NCBI RefSeq assembly: GCF_035590735.1
Contig: NZ_CP141595.1
Span: 1,893,001 to 1,957,000 of the forward strand
DNA: 64,000 nt
Source: Rossellomorea aquimaris
GTDB taxonomy: Bacteria > Bacillota > Bacilli > Bacillales > Bacillaceae_B
Direction of reading: 5' to 3'
The notes under the pieces are model-generated. The model did no database searches, was not told the DNA's origin, and saw only the letters and a list, made by a program, of their open reading frames with translations. How positions within the stretch are numbered: position 1 is the stretch's first letter; each line of letters opens with the position of its first letter. A program made the position numbers and the translations under genes. Shown piece after piece: positions 31,801 to 40,558 of this stretch.

Positions 31801-31896
31801 GTTTTCACCTTCATTCTATTGGGTAAAGATAGATGAATCAATCAGAATACAAAATTAAATAATAGATACACTTAAGTTGTAGTAGGAGGAAATGTA

Positions 31897-32676
31897 ATGA
31901 ATTTATTAGGTAAAACAAGAACCATTAATGCTATGCTGCAAAAAGCAGCGGGTAAACCAGTTAACTTTAAAGAAATGTCAGAAACACTTAGCAAGGTAAT
32001 TGAAGCAAATGTATTCGTTGTAAGTCGCCGAGGGAAATTACTTGGCTACGCCATTAATCAGCAAATTGAAAATGAACGAATGAAACAAATGCTTGCTGAT
32101 CGTCAATTCCCTGAGGAGTATACTCAAAACCTGTTTAATGTTCAAGAGACTTCTCCAAACCTGGATGTTAACAGTGAATATACTGCTTTCCCTGTTGAAA
32201 ATAGAGAATTCTTCAAAAATGGGTTAACGACAATCGTTCCTATTATTGGTGGAGGAGAAAGACTGGGTACATTGATTCTTGCTCGTCTTGAAGCTAGCTT
32301 TGAAGATGATGATCTGATCATGGGTGAATATGGTGCAACAGTGGTAGGAATGGAAATCCTTCGTGAAAAAGCGGAAGAAATCGAAGTGGAAGCTAGAAGC
32401 AAGGCTGTAGTGCAAATGGCGATCAGTTCTTTATCTTACAGTGAGCTTGAAGCGATTGAGCATATCTTTGAAGAGTTAAATGGTAATGAAGGCCTTCTAG
32501 TTGCTTCTAAAATTGCGGATAGAGTGGGGATTACCCGTTCAGTAATCGTCAATGCCCTTCGTAAATTAGAAAGTGCGGGAGTAATTGAGTCTCGTTCCCT
32601 GGGAATGAAAGGTACTTACATTAAAGTATTAAACAATAAATTCTTAGTTGAGTTAGATAAGCTTCGTACAAATTAA
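31897..32676 (+). CDS. codY: Global transcriptional repressor CodY
   Basis: Senses GTP and branched-chain amino acids and represses nutrient-limitation genes. The N-terminal GAF domain (about 1-155) binds Ile/Val, and a C-terminal winged helix-turn-helix carries [26 protein letters not shown] (about 202-227). Its 259 residues equal B. subtilis CodY. It is last in the trmFO-xerC-hslVU-codY run and directly upstream of the fla/che operon, a known CodY target in B. subtilis. Confidence 0.98.
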   Translation: MNLLGKTRTINAMLQKAAGKPVNFKEMSETLSKVIEANVFVVSRRGKLLGYAINQQIENERMKQMLADRQFPEEYTQNLFNVQETSPNLDVNSEYTAFPVENREFFKNGLTTIVPIIGGGERLGTLILARLEASFEDDDLIMGEYGATVVGMEILREKAEEIEVEARSKAVVQMAISSLSYSELEAIEHIFEELNGNEGLLVASKIADRVGITRSVIVNALRKLESAGVIESRSLGMKGTYIKVLNNKFLVELDKLRTN

Positions 32677-32683
32677 TCCAATG

Positions 32684-32722
32684 AAAAGCTGTTCCCCGTT
32701 AAACGGGGAACAGCTTTTTTAT
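32684..32722 (+). terminator. Strong terminator after codY
   Basis: A perfect 17-bp stem (aaaagctgttccccgtt, 32684-32700, with 32702-32718) has a one-base centre and a T run. In practice a few bases of the middle form the loop. Confidence 0.93.
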
Positions 32723-32752
32723 TTGTTACCATAATGCTTGCTTCTGAAGGCA

Positions 32753-32877
32753 CCCTCCGCTTTTGTGTCGTCCAGCTACGGGGCTTAGAGGCTCGAGGTC
32801 ATAAGTCAAGTCCATCAAAAAGGCAAAGAACGCCTTTCCGGTGGACTCGTCTTATGCTTGTCGCCTCAGAGCGAAGC
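32753..32877 (+). repeat. Structured intergenic repeat, copy 1
   Basis: First of two tandem copies offset by 125 bases. It starts with ccctccgcttttgtgtcgtc. Nested inverted repeats could fold it into one long hairpin: outer ggggctt/aagcccc and gaggc/gcctc, middle agtcca/tggact, inner aaaggc/gcctttc. It is far more GC-rich than its surroundings and has no credible reading frame of its own. Confidence 0.9.
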
Positions 32878-33018
32878 CCCTCCGCTTTTGTGTCGTCCAG
32901 CTACGGGGCTTAGAGGCTCGAGGTCATAAGTCAAGCCCATCAAAAAGGCAAAGAACGCCTTTCCTCCGGTGGACTCGTCTTATACTTGTCGCCTGCCTCT
33001 GGGCAAAGCCCCGGAGCT
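32878..33018 (+). repeat. Structured intergenic repeat, copy 2
   Basis: Nearly identical to copy 1 over about 100 bases. Differences are a T-to-C change near 32936, a 3-base insertion (ctc) in the inner loop region near 32963 and a G-to-A in cttatacttgtc. Its right end diverges: gcctgcctctgggcaaagccccggagctttt, given here as positions 32991-33021. The different ends suggest that copy 2 keeps the original right end and copy 1 arose by partial duplication, or that two variants recombined. Confidence 0.88.
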
Positions 33019-33563
33019 TTTGTAGTACAAATGGGCGGAAATGTCTGATTGTTTAGGGAAAATAAGTCGAATGGACTATTGGTAATCTTTCATAAGGTAT
33101 TGTCATATATGGCACGAATAGTACAATAAAGTTACAACAATGTTACGACTATTTTCGACAGTTTGATTAATTAAGATGACAGAGTGAGTAATATGATGAC
33201 ATTCACCTCTTGGAAGGTGATATTTTCGTGTGTAAAAGAGTGGTATTAGGTGAAATAACCATTTTGAACGCATCATCGTTGGATTTTGTATGTATGAAAT
33301 CGAATCGGACATTCATGTGTATATGTAACATGTATGTAATAAAACTAGAAAAATTCACATTAAATTGGTAAAATATCCTTGGTAATTTAAGGGTTAAATG
33401 TAGATTAAAAGTCACGAATTCTTTGAATTTCGCCCTCATTCTTGAAAATTTACGGAATATTCATAGACACTAATCTTGCTAAACATTACAATAAATACTG
33501 TTGCATGCTAAATTTGTAAAAAATAGTAGTATCTTGTCAAAAAAACGGATAGAGGTGCCTTAA
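33019..33563 (+). promoter_or_regulatory. Upstream region of the fla/che operon
   Basis: About 540 AT-rich bases have no gene. A small hairpin tcacct-(6)-aggtga is at 33203-33220, followed by tatttt. TTACAA (33486-33491), 17 bases and TAAATT (33509-33514) is a possible but weak sigma-A promoter. I do not find a convincing sigma-D promoter (TAAA-N15-GCCGATAT). A half-site of the CodY box (gaaaatt) lies near 33444. The B. subtilis operon is driven from an equally long leader and repressed by CodY, so regulation here is likely but unproven. Confidence 0.5.
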
Positions 33564-33953
33564 GTGAAATTATTTTCCAACACTTTCACAACTCTGGAAA
33601 GAGGACTGAATTACGCCTCGTTAAATCAAAAAGTGATTTCTCAAAATATCGCAAATGCCGATACTCCAAATTATAAAGCAAAAGAAGTAGAATTTAAGGC
33701 AATGCTAGACCAGTCAGTTCAGCAAATCAATGCCAAAAAAACAGATCAGCGACATTTCACCTTTCAGTCAAGTAATCATCATCCGGCGGTTAAAACAAAA
33801 ACAGCTTATCAATATAATCACAATGGAAATGGTGTGGATTTAGATCAGGAAATGTCAGAAATGGCTTCGAATCAAATCTATTTCAATGCCTTAACAGATC
33901 GAATGAATGGTAAGTTTAACGGTCTTCAAACGGTTGTAAGGGGAGGTAAATAA
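33564..33953 (+). CDS. flgB: Flagellar proximal rod protein FlgB
   Basis: First gene of the fla/che operon, for the proximal rod. The N-terminal rod motif NQKVISQNIANADTPNYKAKEVEF is present, and the C-terminal half contains DLDQEMSEMASNQIYFNALTDRMNGKF. At 129 residues it equals B. subtilis FlgB. GTG at 33564 follows agaggtg with 6-base spacing. flgC starts two bases after the stop. Confidence 0.97.
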   Translation: MKLFSNTFTTLERGLNYASLNQKVISQNIANADTPNYKAKEVEFKAMLDQSVQQINAKKTDQRHFTFQSSNHHPAVKTKTAYQYNHNGNGVDLDQEMSEMASNQIYFNALTDRMNGKFNGLQTVVRGGK

Positions 33954-33955
33954 TC

Positions 33956-34417
33956 ATGGCGATATTTACAAGTATGAATACAACAGCATCTGCCCTTACT
34001 GCCCAACGCTTAAGAATGGATGTCATTTCATCAAACATGGCGAATGCAGACACAACAAGAGGAGAGATGGTGGGAGGAGAATGGCAGCCATATAAGAGGA
34101 AATCTGTTGTAATGGCACCAAAGGAAAATCAATTTTCTTCATTTTTAAATAAAGCCATGCACACAAGGGACAATCACAATGTTGGAAGCGGGGTAAAGGT
34201 TTCCAGAATTGAAGAAGATGACGAAACACCATTTAAAATGGTGTACGATCCAGAACATCCTGATGCGAATGGCGAGGGATATGTGCAGCTGCCCAACGTA
34301 GATCCATTACGAGAAATGGTTGACCTCATATCGGCCACTCGTTCATATGAAGCAAACGTTACTGTGTTTAATGCGAATAAAGCGATGTTAATGAAATCAT
34401 TGGAAATCGGTAAATAG
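33956..34417 (+). CDS. flgC: Flagellar proximal rod protein FlgC
   Basis: Proximal rod subunit of 153 residues. The N-terminal amphipathic helix with TASALTAQRLRMDVISSNMANADTTRG and the C-terminal block PLREMVDLISATRSYEANVTVFNANKAM are family hallmarks. ATG at 33956 follows ggggaggtaa. It is tightly packed between flgB and fliE. Confidence 0.97.
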   Translation: MAIFTSMNTTASALTAQRLRMDVISSNMANADTTRGEMVGGEWQPYKRKSVVMAPKENQFSSFLNKAMHTRDNHNVGSGVKVSRIEEDDETPFKMVYDPEHPDANGEGYVQLPNVDPLREMVDLISATRSYEANVTVFNANKAMLMKSLEIGK

Positions 34418-34434
34418 AAAGAGGTTATAAATCT

Positions 34435-34740
34435 ATGGCAATACATAATATAGGTTCGATTAATCCCGAAATTATTAGTCCGTCAATTGCAAAAAAAAAT
34501 GTCTCTCCTTCAGAAGCTACAGAGAATTTCAGTCAATTACTTAAACAGTCCATTGACGAAGTGAATTCCATGCAAGTTCAATCAGATCAGATGACTGAGA
34601 AGCTTGTACGGGGAGAAAATGTTGATCTTCATCAAGTGATGATTGCTTCACAAAAGGCAAGCATCACATTGCAAACGACCATGGAAGTGCGTAACAAAGT
34701 AGTAGAAGCGTACCAAGAAATAATGAGAATGCCAATGTAG
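34435..34740 (+). CDS. fliE: Flagellar hook-basal body protein FliE
   Basis: Adapter between the MS ring and the rod, 101 residues. The C-terminal motif NVDLHQVMIASQKASITLQTTMEVRNKVVEAYQEIMRM is typical. ATG at 34435 follows gaggtt with normal spacing. Confidence 0.96.
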   Translation: MAIHNIGSINPEIISPSIAKKNVSPSEATENFSQLLKQSIDEVNSMQVQSDQMTEKLVRGENVDLHQVMIASQKASITLQTTMEVRNKVVEAYQEIMRMPM

Positions 34741-34773
34741 TAGACTCATTCAGTCATGTACCGGAGGATTGTA

Positions 34774-36372
34774 ATGAATGATTCGTTTAAGAAATATACA
34801 GAACAGATAAAGTCTTATTGGGCAAGCAGAACAAAAAAACAGAAAATAAGTATGGGAGCAACCTTTCTTATAACAGTCATTCTGATTAGTGTTGTAAGCT
34901 TCTTTGCAACAAGAACGACTCTTGTTCCCCTATACAGTAATTTATCACCTTCAGAAACAGGAACGATAAAAGAAAATCTCGATGGTAGAGGAGTCCCATC
35001 GGAGATTTCCGATGGTGGATCAACCATCATGGTTCCTAAAGAACAAGTAGATACATTGAAGGTTGAATTGGCTGCAGAAGGTATTCCTAACTCGGGCAGT
35101 ATTGATTACTCCTTTTTCAGTCAAAATGCCGGGTTTGGTATGACAGATAATGAATTTAATGTGTTGAAGCTGGATGCGATGCAAACAGAACTTGCTCAAC
35201 TCATGAAAGGAATTGAAGGAGTACAGGATGCTAAAGTAATGATCAATCTTCCAGAAAAGCAGGTGTTCTTAAATGATGACATACAACAAGCATCAGCTTC
35301 GATTGTATTAAATACAAATCCTGGTTTCACATTTGATCAAAAGCAGATTAAATCCCTTTACCATCTGGTTTCCAAAAGTGTTCCTGATCTCCCTACTGAG
35401 AATATCGTCATCATGAATCAATTTTTTGAGTATTTTGACTTGGAATCTCAAAATGATTCCATGGGCGGGGGTAACTTTGCTCAACAAATGGATGTCAAGA
35501 AAGAAATTGAACGTGATATACAACGTCAAGTTCAGAATATGTTAGGCACATTGATTGGATTTAACAAAGTGGTTGTATCGGTTACTACTGATATAGACTT
35601 TACCCAGGAAAACCGTGAAGAAAACCTGGTTACACCAGTGGATGAAGAAAATATGGAAGGAATAGCCGTAAGCGCACAACGAATCACAGAAACCTTCTCG
35701 GGAGAAGGGGCAAACCCGGGTGGGACACCTGGAGCCGGTGATGCTAATGAGCCAACAAATACAGGGGATACTTATGGTTCCGGTTCAGAATCAAATGGTG
35801 ATTATGAACGAATGGAGGAAACGATTAACAATGAAGTCAATCGTATCCGTAAAGAAGTAGTTGAGAGCCCGTATAAAATAAGGGACCTTGGGATTCAGGT
35901 TATGGTGGAACCGCCAAATCCTGAAGAGATAAACTCCCTGCCACAAGACAGGGTGGATGATATCCGCCAAGTATTATCGACCATTGTACGAACTTCCATT
36001 GATAAAGAAGCCAACCCTGAATTGACAGATGAAGCAATAGAAGACAAAGTAATCGTCTCGGTTCAACCATTTAATGGGAAAGTCGATTTGGCATCTGAAG
36101 AAAAATCTGTTCTCCCATGGTGGATCTATGTGGTAGGTGGAATACTTCTTATTGTCATTGTACTGCTGGTATTTTTCCTGATTCGCTCTAGAAAGAAAGA
36201 AAAAATAGAAGAAATGGCATATGAAGAAACAAGGGAGCCTGTCCATATACCGGAAATTGAACCTAAAGAAGAAACAGAAGGGTCGATTCGCCGGAAACAA
36301 CTTGAAAAAATGGCCAAAGAAAAACCTGAAGAATTCGCAAAATTATTACGAACCTGGTTATCAGAGGATTAG
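34774..36372 (+). CDS. fliF: Flagellar MS-ring protein FliF
   Basis: Builds the membrane ring that houses the export gate. Two membrane segments (about 27-46 and 448-470) flank periplasmic-type ring-building motifs with PLYSNLSPSETGTIKENLDGRGVP and a long Gly/Thr/Asn-rich linker (about 312-345). The cytoplasmic tail ending KLLRTWLSED binds FliG. ATG at 34774 is 6 bases after ggagg and gives 532 residues. The start at 34756 precedes the ribosome binding site. Confidence 0.96.
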   Translation: MNDSFKKYTEQIKSYWASRTKKQKISMGATFLITVILISVVSFFATRTTLVPLYSNLSPSETGTIKENLDGRGVPSEISDGGSTIMVPKEQVDTLKVELAAEGIPNSGSIDYSFFSQNAGFGMTDNEFNVLKLDAMQTELAQLMKGIEGVQDAKVMINLPEKQVFLNDDIQQASASIVLNTNPGFTFDQKQIKSLYHLVSKSVPDLPTENIVIMNQFFEYFDLESQNDSMGGGNFAQQMDVKKEIERDIQRQVQNMLGTLIGFNKVVVSVTTDIDFTQENREENLVTPVDEENMEGIAVSAQRITETFSGEGANPGGTPGAGDANEPTNTGDTYGSGSESNGDYERMEETINNEVNRIRKEVVESPYKIRDLGIQVMVEPPNPEEINSLPQDRVDDIRQVLSTIVRTSIDKEANPELTDEAIEDKVIVSVQPFNGKVDLASEEKSVLPWWIYVVGGILLIVIVLLVFFLIRSRKKEKIEEMAYEETREPVHIPEIEPKEETEGSIRRKQLEKMAKEKPEEFAKLLRTWLSED

Positions 36373-36383
36373 GAGGGATGAAT

Positions 36384-37397
36384 GTGGTTAGAAGAGAGAA
36401 AGATTTAACGGGAAAACAGAAAGCAGCCATCCTCCTGATCTCTCTTGGTCCTGATGTATCCGCATCAGTATACAAGCACTTGTCAGAAGAAGAAATCGAG
36501 AAGTTAACGTTAGAGATATCCGGAGTCAAAAAGGTGGAGACTGAAGCTAAAGAGGATATCTTAGAAGAATTTCACCATATCGCCATTGCTCAAGATTATA
36601 TCTCCCAGGGCGGAATTGGCTATGCCAAAACAGTATTAGAAAAAGCACTTGGATCAGAACAAGCATTGGCGATCATTAACCGATTAACTTCATCCTTACA
36701 AGTTAAGCCTTTTGACTTTGCACGGAGAGCCGATGCTGCTCAAATTCTCAACTTTATTCAAAACGAACATCCTCAAACCATTGCATTAATTCTATCTTAT
36801 CTTGAACCACAGCAAGCAGGCCAAATTCTTTCTGAACTTCCTCAAGAAGTTCAAGCAGATATTGCCAGGAGAATCGCAATCATGGATGGAACTTCGCCGG
36901 AAGTGATAAGTGAAGTGGAAGCTATCCTTGAAAGAAAGCTTTCGGCTACTGTGACCCAGGATTATACGCAGACGGGTGGAGTCGAAGCAGTAGTGGAAGT
37001 GCTGAATGGGGTAGATCGCTCTACGGAGAAGACCATTCTGGATGCACTAGAAATACAAGATCCTGAATTGGCTGAAGAAATCAAGAAGAGAATGTTTGTG
37101 TTTGAAGACATTGTCACCCTTGATGGACGTTCCATTCAACGTGTCATTCGCGATTGTGATAACGAAGATCTGCTCCTGTCCCTTAAAGTATCAAGTGATG
37201 AGGTGAAAGAAGTGGTATTTAGAAACATGTCTAATCGCATGGTGGAAACCCTTAAAGAGGAAATGGAATTCATGGGGCCGGTTCGATTACGGGATGTAGA
37301 AGAAGCACAGTCACGGATTGTAGCAGTGATAAGACGGTTAGAGGATTCCGGTGAAATCATCATAGCCCGTGGTGGAGGAGACGATATTATTGTCTAG
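36384..37397 (+). CDS. fliG: Flagellar motor switch protein FliG
   Basis: C-ring protein that transmits torque and sets rotation sense. The N-terminal domain binds FliF. The middle domain has the EHPQTIALILSYL motif that contacts FliM. The C-terminal domain carries FEDIVTLDGRSIQRVIRD and ends RGGGDDIIV. GTG at 36384 is 6 bases after aggaggg and gives MVRREKDLTGKQK (337 residues), as in B. subtilis. ATG at 36378 touches the ribosome binding site and is less likely. Confidence 0.95.
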   Translation: MVRREKDLTGKQKAAILLISLGPDVSASVYKHLSEEEIEKLTLEISGVKKVETEAKEDILEEFHHIAIAQDYISQGGIGYAKTVLEKALGSEQALAIINRLTSSLQVKPFDFARRADAAQILNFIQNEHPQTIALILSYLEPQQAGQILSELPQEVQADIARRIAIMDGTSPEVISEVEAILERKLSATVTQDYTQTGGVEAVVEVLNGVDRSTEKTILDALEIQDPELAEEIKKRMFVFEDIVTLDGRSIQRVIRDCDNEDLLLSLKVSSDEVKEVVFRNMSNRMVETLKEEMEFMGPVRLRDVEEAQSRIVAVIRRLEDSGEIIIARGGGDDIIV

Positions 37398-38166
37398 AAT
37401 CATTAAATCCTCCATTGCTCGTACCATTGATGAAAATCAAAAACTGATATCCCTTAAAAGGGTTAAAACACTAGAAGAATTTAAGCAACATGAAGACAAC
37501 GACTTTAGAATGAACAAATCAGCCGAGGGAAATCACATTATAGATGAAGCGAATGAGAAAGCGGCCCGAATAATCGAAGAAGCGAAAGAGATGATTTTCG
37601 ATGCTCAAAGTCAAATTGAACGCGAGAAAGAAAAATGGCTGGTTGAGCGCGAACAACTCATGCAGGAAGCCTATAATGCCGGATTTCTTCAAGGTGAAGA
37701 AGAGGGTAGAAACAAAGGTTATCAAGAATATCAACAGCGATTAACGGAAGCCAATGAAGTGACCGAAAGAAATAAGCAGCAGTATCAAGACTATATTCAA
37801 AATGCAGAGAAGGTTATTGTCAGCTTAGGTATTACATGTGCTGAGAAAATCATGAATCGGAAACTTCAGGAAGAACCCGATTATTTCTTTTCGATCGTGG
37901 AACGGGGATTAAAGGAGGTAAGGGATCTGCCTCATATTCAAATTCATGTTCATCCGTCTAGGCATAAGCTTTTAGTTGAAAACAAAAATGAGCTTGAAGT
38001 CATGTTCCCCACGGATGTTCAATGCTTTATTTATGCAAATGATGATCTTCAACCTGAGGAATGTTATATAGAAACCAATCAGGGACGTGTCATTGTGAGT
38101 GTGGACTCCCAGTTAAGAGAGTTAAAACATAAGCTTCTTCATTTTCTGGAAGGTGATGTTGAATGA
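37390..38166 (+). CDS. fliH: Flagellar export apparatus regulator FliH
   Basis: Binds and restrains the ATPase FliI and links it to the C-ring. The 258-residue protein has a charged coiled coil in the middle (about 45-140) with GFLQGEEEGRNKGYQEYQ, and a C-terminal domain that resembles the ATP synthase delta/b region. TTG at 37390, behind ggtggaggag, gives LSRIIKSS. GTG at 37369 is also in frame. The start lies inside the end of fliG, and the stop overlaps fliI (ATGA). Confidence 0.9.
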   Translation: MSRIIKSSIARTIDENQKLISLKRVKTLEEFKQHEDNDFRMNKSAEGNHIIDEANEKAARIIEEAKEMIFDAQSQIEREKEKWLVEREQLMQEAYNAGFLQGEEEGRNKGYQEYQQRLTEANEVTERNKQQYQDYIQNAEKVIVSLGITCAEKIMNRKLQEEPDYFFSIVERGLKEVRDLPHIQIHVHPSRHKLLVENKNELEVMFPTDVQCFIYANDDLQPEECYIETNQGRVIVSVDSQLRELKHKLLHFLEGDVE

Positions 38167-39482
38167 AAGCAGCAGATCTAATTCACCATATCTCCCAGAT
38201 TCCAACTTTCAAAAAGTTTGGAAAGGTGAAAAGGGTTGTAGGGTTAATGATCGAATCTCAAGGGCCTGAAAGTTCTGTAGGTGAAGTCTGTCATATTCAT
38301 ATTCTATCCCGGGGCAAACAAAAAGTGATTCTAGCAGAAGTGGTTGGGTTTAATGATGATTTAGTGATCCTCATGCCTTATACCAATATGCAGGATATAT
38401 CTCCAGGCAGTTTAGTAGAAGGTACCTCAAAGTCATTAGAAATCAAAATTGGACCATCTTTAATAGGGAAGGTAATTGATTCCCTCGGACATCCACTTGA
38501 TGGAAGTCACTTACCGAATGGCTTAAGTACGACATATACAGAGCAAGACCCTCCCAATCCTTTATCCAGACCGCCCATTAACGAAAAAATGGAGGTTGGA
38601 GTAAAAGCCATCGACAGCATGCTGACTGTAGGTAAAGGCCAAAGGGTCGGAATATTCGCTGGAAGTGGGGTAGGGAAAAGCACACTGCTTGGAATGATTG
38701 CCCGAAACACGAAAGCGGATTTAAATGTAATTGCGTTAATCGGTGAGCGGGGCAGGGAAGTAAGGGAATTCATTGAAAGAGATTTAGGTGAAGAAGGATT
38801 AAAGCGAACGATAGTAGTGGCAGCCACGTCTGATCAACCTGCACTAATGAGGATTAAAGGAGCCTTCACAGCTACTGCCATCGCGGAATATTTTCGGGAT
38901 AAAGGAATGAACGTCATGCTCATGATGGATTCCGCGACACGTGTAGCTATGGCTCAGAGGGAAATCGGGTTGGCTGTCGGTGAACCTCCGACCACTAAAG
39001 GGTACACGCCATCTGTGTTTGCTATTTTACCGAAACTATTAGAAAGAACAGGAACAAATGTACTCGGGAGCATTACAGCATTTTACACCGTGTTGGTAGA
39101 TGGTGATGATTTAAATGAGCCAATTTCTGACACGGTTAGGGGGATACTGGATGGCCATATTGTACTTGACCGCCAAATCGCAAATAGAGGTCAATATCCG
39201 GCTATCAATATTTTAAAAAGTGTGAGCAGGTTAATGAATCATCTCGCATCTATGGAACATTTGCATGCCGCTACGAGAATAAGAGAGTTATTAAGTACTT
39301 ATATGAACTCTGAGGATCTTATCCAAATTGGTGCTTATAAAAAGGGTACTTCCCATGAGGTTGATGAAGCCATCCAATACTATCCAGGTATCATCTCCTT
39401 CTTGAAACAGGGAGTATACGAACAGGTGTCTCTCCCTGAAAGTGTTGATGAACTTATAAAGCTATCGGAAAAAGGTGGATGA
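38163..39482 (+). CDS. fliI: Flagellum-specific ATPase FliI
   Basis: ATPase of the flagellar type III export system, related to F1-ATPase beta. Walker A GIFAGSGVGKSTL is near residue 167, GERGREVREF near 195, Walker B LMMDSATR near 255 and the DDLNEPISDTVRGILDGHIVL signature near 320. There are 439 residues. ATG overlaps the fliH stop. Confidence 0.97.
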   Translation: MKAADLIHHISQIPTFKKFGKVKRVVGLMIESQGPESSVGEVCHIHILSRGKQKVILAEVVGFNDDLVILMPYTNMQDISPGSLVEGTSKSLEIKIGPSLIGKVIDSLGHPLDGSHLPNGLSTTYTEQDPPNPLSRPPINEKMEVGVKAIDSMLTVGKGQRVGIFAGSGVGKSTLLGMIARNTKADLNVIALIGERGREVREFIERDLGEEGLKRTIVVAATSDQPALMRIKGAFTATAIAEYFRDKGMNVMLMMDSATRVAMAQREIGLAVGEPPTTKGYTPSVFAILPKLLERTGTNVLGSITAFYTVLVDGDDLNEPISDTVRGILDGHIVLDRQIANRGQYPAINILKSVSRLMNHLASMEHLHAATRIRELLSTYMNSEDLIQIGAYKKGTSHEVDEAIQYYPGIISFLKQGVYEQVSLPESVDELIKLSEKGG

Positions 39483-39487
39483 ATCGA

Positions 39488-39934
39488 GTGAGTTATCAAT
39501 ACAGGTTTCAACGTATTTTAACGTTAAAGGAAAAAGAAAAAGATGAAGTGCAGGAAATGTACAGGGGTTCCATCGAGAAATTTGAAAAAGTCGCCGAGAA
39601 GCTTTATGAGTTTCTGAAAAAGAAAGAAAATCTCGAACAGCATCAAGAAACCAAGTTGCAAAATGGTTTATCTGTACAACATATTCGTCATCATCAACAG
39701 TTCATCACCAATCTTGAAAGAACCATTTCTTATTACCAGGACTTGGTGATACAAGCAAGGAACCGGATGAACTGGTGTGAAGAAAAACTTGTAGATATGA
39801 ACGTAGAAGTAAAGAAATACGAAAAGATGAAGGAGAACGATCTCCATCGCTTTTTGAAAACTAATCAACAAGTGGAAAATAAACAATTAGATGAAGTATC
39901 AGTCGTTCAATATATGAAACGGGGAGTTAGGTGA
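39488..39934 (+). CDS. fliJ: Flagellar export chaperone FliJ
   Basis: Coiled-coil chaperone and stalk-like component of the export ATPase. Almost the whole 148-residue protein is a helical hairpin with heptads; LSVQHIRHHQQFITNLERTISYYQDL is conserved. GTG at 39488 gives MSYQYRFQRIL, aligning with B. subtilis MAYQFRFQKLL, and ggtgg is 9 bases upstream. ATG at 39479 overlaps fliI and is the alternative start. Confidence 0.92.
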   Translation: MSYQYRFQRILTLKEKEKDEVQEMYRGSIEKFEKVAEKLYEFLKKKENLEQHQETKLQNGLSVQHIRHHQQFITNLERTISYYQDLVIQARNRMNWCEEKLVDMNVEVKKYEKMKENDLHRFLKTNQQVENKQLDEVSVVQYMKRGVR

Positions 39935-39938
39935 TTTC

Positions 39939-40532
39939 ATGGCAAAGGTAATCGAAGAGGAAAACAAAGAGCAGTCCAGTCGTTTGCAAAGAGTTGTGTT
40001 TATCATCTTCATTCCTCTATTGTTTACTATCACCTTCGCTCTCGTAATCATGACATTTGCAGGAATCAATGTATTTGAAAAAGCGCAATCATTCAGCTCG
40101 AATATTCCTTTTCTGGCTAATATCCTTCCTTCAAACGAAGCCCGGGAAGCAGACGAATTACATGAGCGAATGGTCTCACTTCAAGCTTCAGTCGAAGATC
40201 AAGAGGCGCAAATTGCCCAGCTTCAAAATGAAGTAGATAAAAAAGACAGTGATAATGAACAACTGCAAGCAACCATTCAGCAACAAAAAGAAGAACTTGA
40301 AGAGTTACGGCAGATTGGTGAAGAAAACAAACGGGCCTTTAAAGAGGTAGTCAATACATTTGAATCCATGTCAGCAAAGAGTGCTGCCCCTGTTCTGATG
40401 AACATGGATGATGATGAGGCCATGAAGATTCTATCAAGTATCAAACCTGATACTCTAGCTGATATTTTAGAAAAAATGCCCCCGGAAGATGCTGCAGGAT
40501 ATACGGAGTTGCTCTCAACGGTGGAAAGATAG
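39939..40532 (+). CDS. ylxF: YlxF, MotE-like flagellar operon membrane protein
   Basis: A 197-residue protein with one N-terminal membrane segment (about 18-43), a coiled coil (about 68-125: LQASVEDQEAQIAQLQNEVDK) and a C-terminal MgtE-N-like domain (NMDDDEAMKILSSIKPDTLADILEKMPPEDAA). The related MotE protein of rhizobia chaperones a motor protein. The precise role of YlxF in Bacillus is unclear. It lies between fliJ and fliK as in B. subtilis. Confidence 0.9.
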   Translation: MAKVIEEENKEQSSRLQRVVFIIFIPLLFTITFALVIMTFAGINVFEKAQSFSSNIPFLANILPSNEAREADELHERMVSLQASVEDQEAQIAQLQNEVDKKDSDNEQLQATIQQQKEELEELRQIGEENKRAFKEVVNTFESMSAKSAAPVLMNMDDDEAMKILSSIKPDTLADILEKMPPEDAAGYTELLSTVER

Positions 40533-40558
40533 GTTTGGTTTTGAGAGGAGGTGAAATA

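Noticed and set aside
32753..33018. CRISPR array suspected from the tandem repeats
   Set aside because: Only two copies, each about 125 bases and directly adjacent. There are no spacer-repeat units and no cas genes nearby.
32841..33056. 71-residue + strand frame inside the tandem repeats
   Set aside because: It is read through repeat DNA, repeats its own sequence because of the duplication, and lacks a ribosome binding site.
33103..33439. Minus-strand frames in the leader of the fla/che operon
   Set aside because: Short, AT-driven frames with low-complexity translation and no ribosome binding site. They do not resemble known proteins.
33430..33450. CodY box in the flgB leader
   Set aside because: Only the right half (gaaaatt) matches the consensus. 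Five of fifteen positions differ, so I mention it only as a half-site.
33486..33532. Confident promoter call before flgB
   Set aside because: Several overlapping weak -35/-10 pairs exist (for example TTACAA-N17-TAAATT and TTGCAT with TAGTAT at 20-base spacing); none is good enough to choose.
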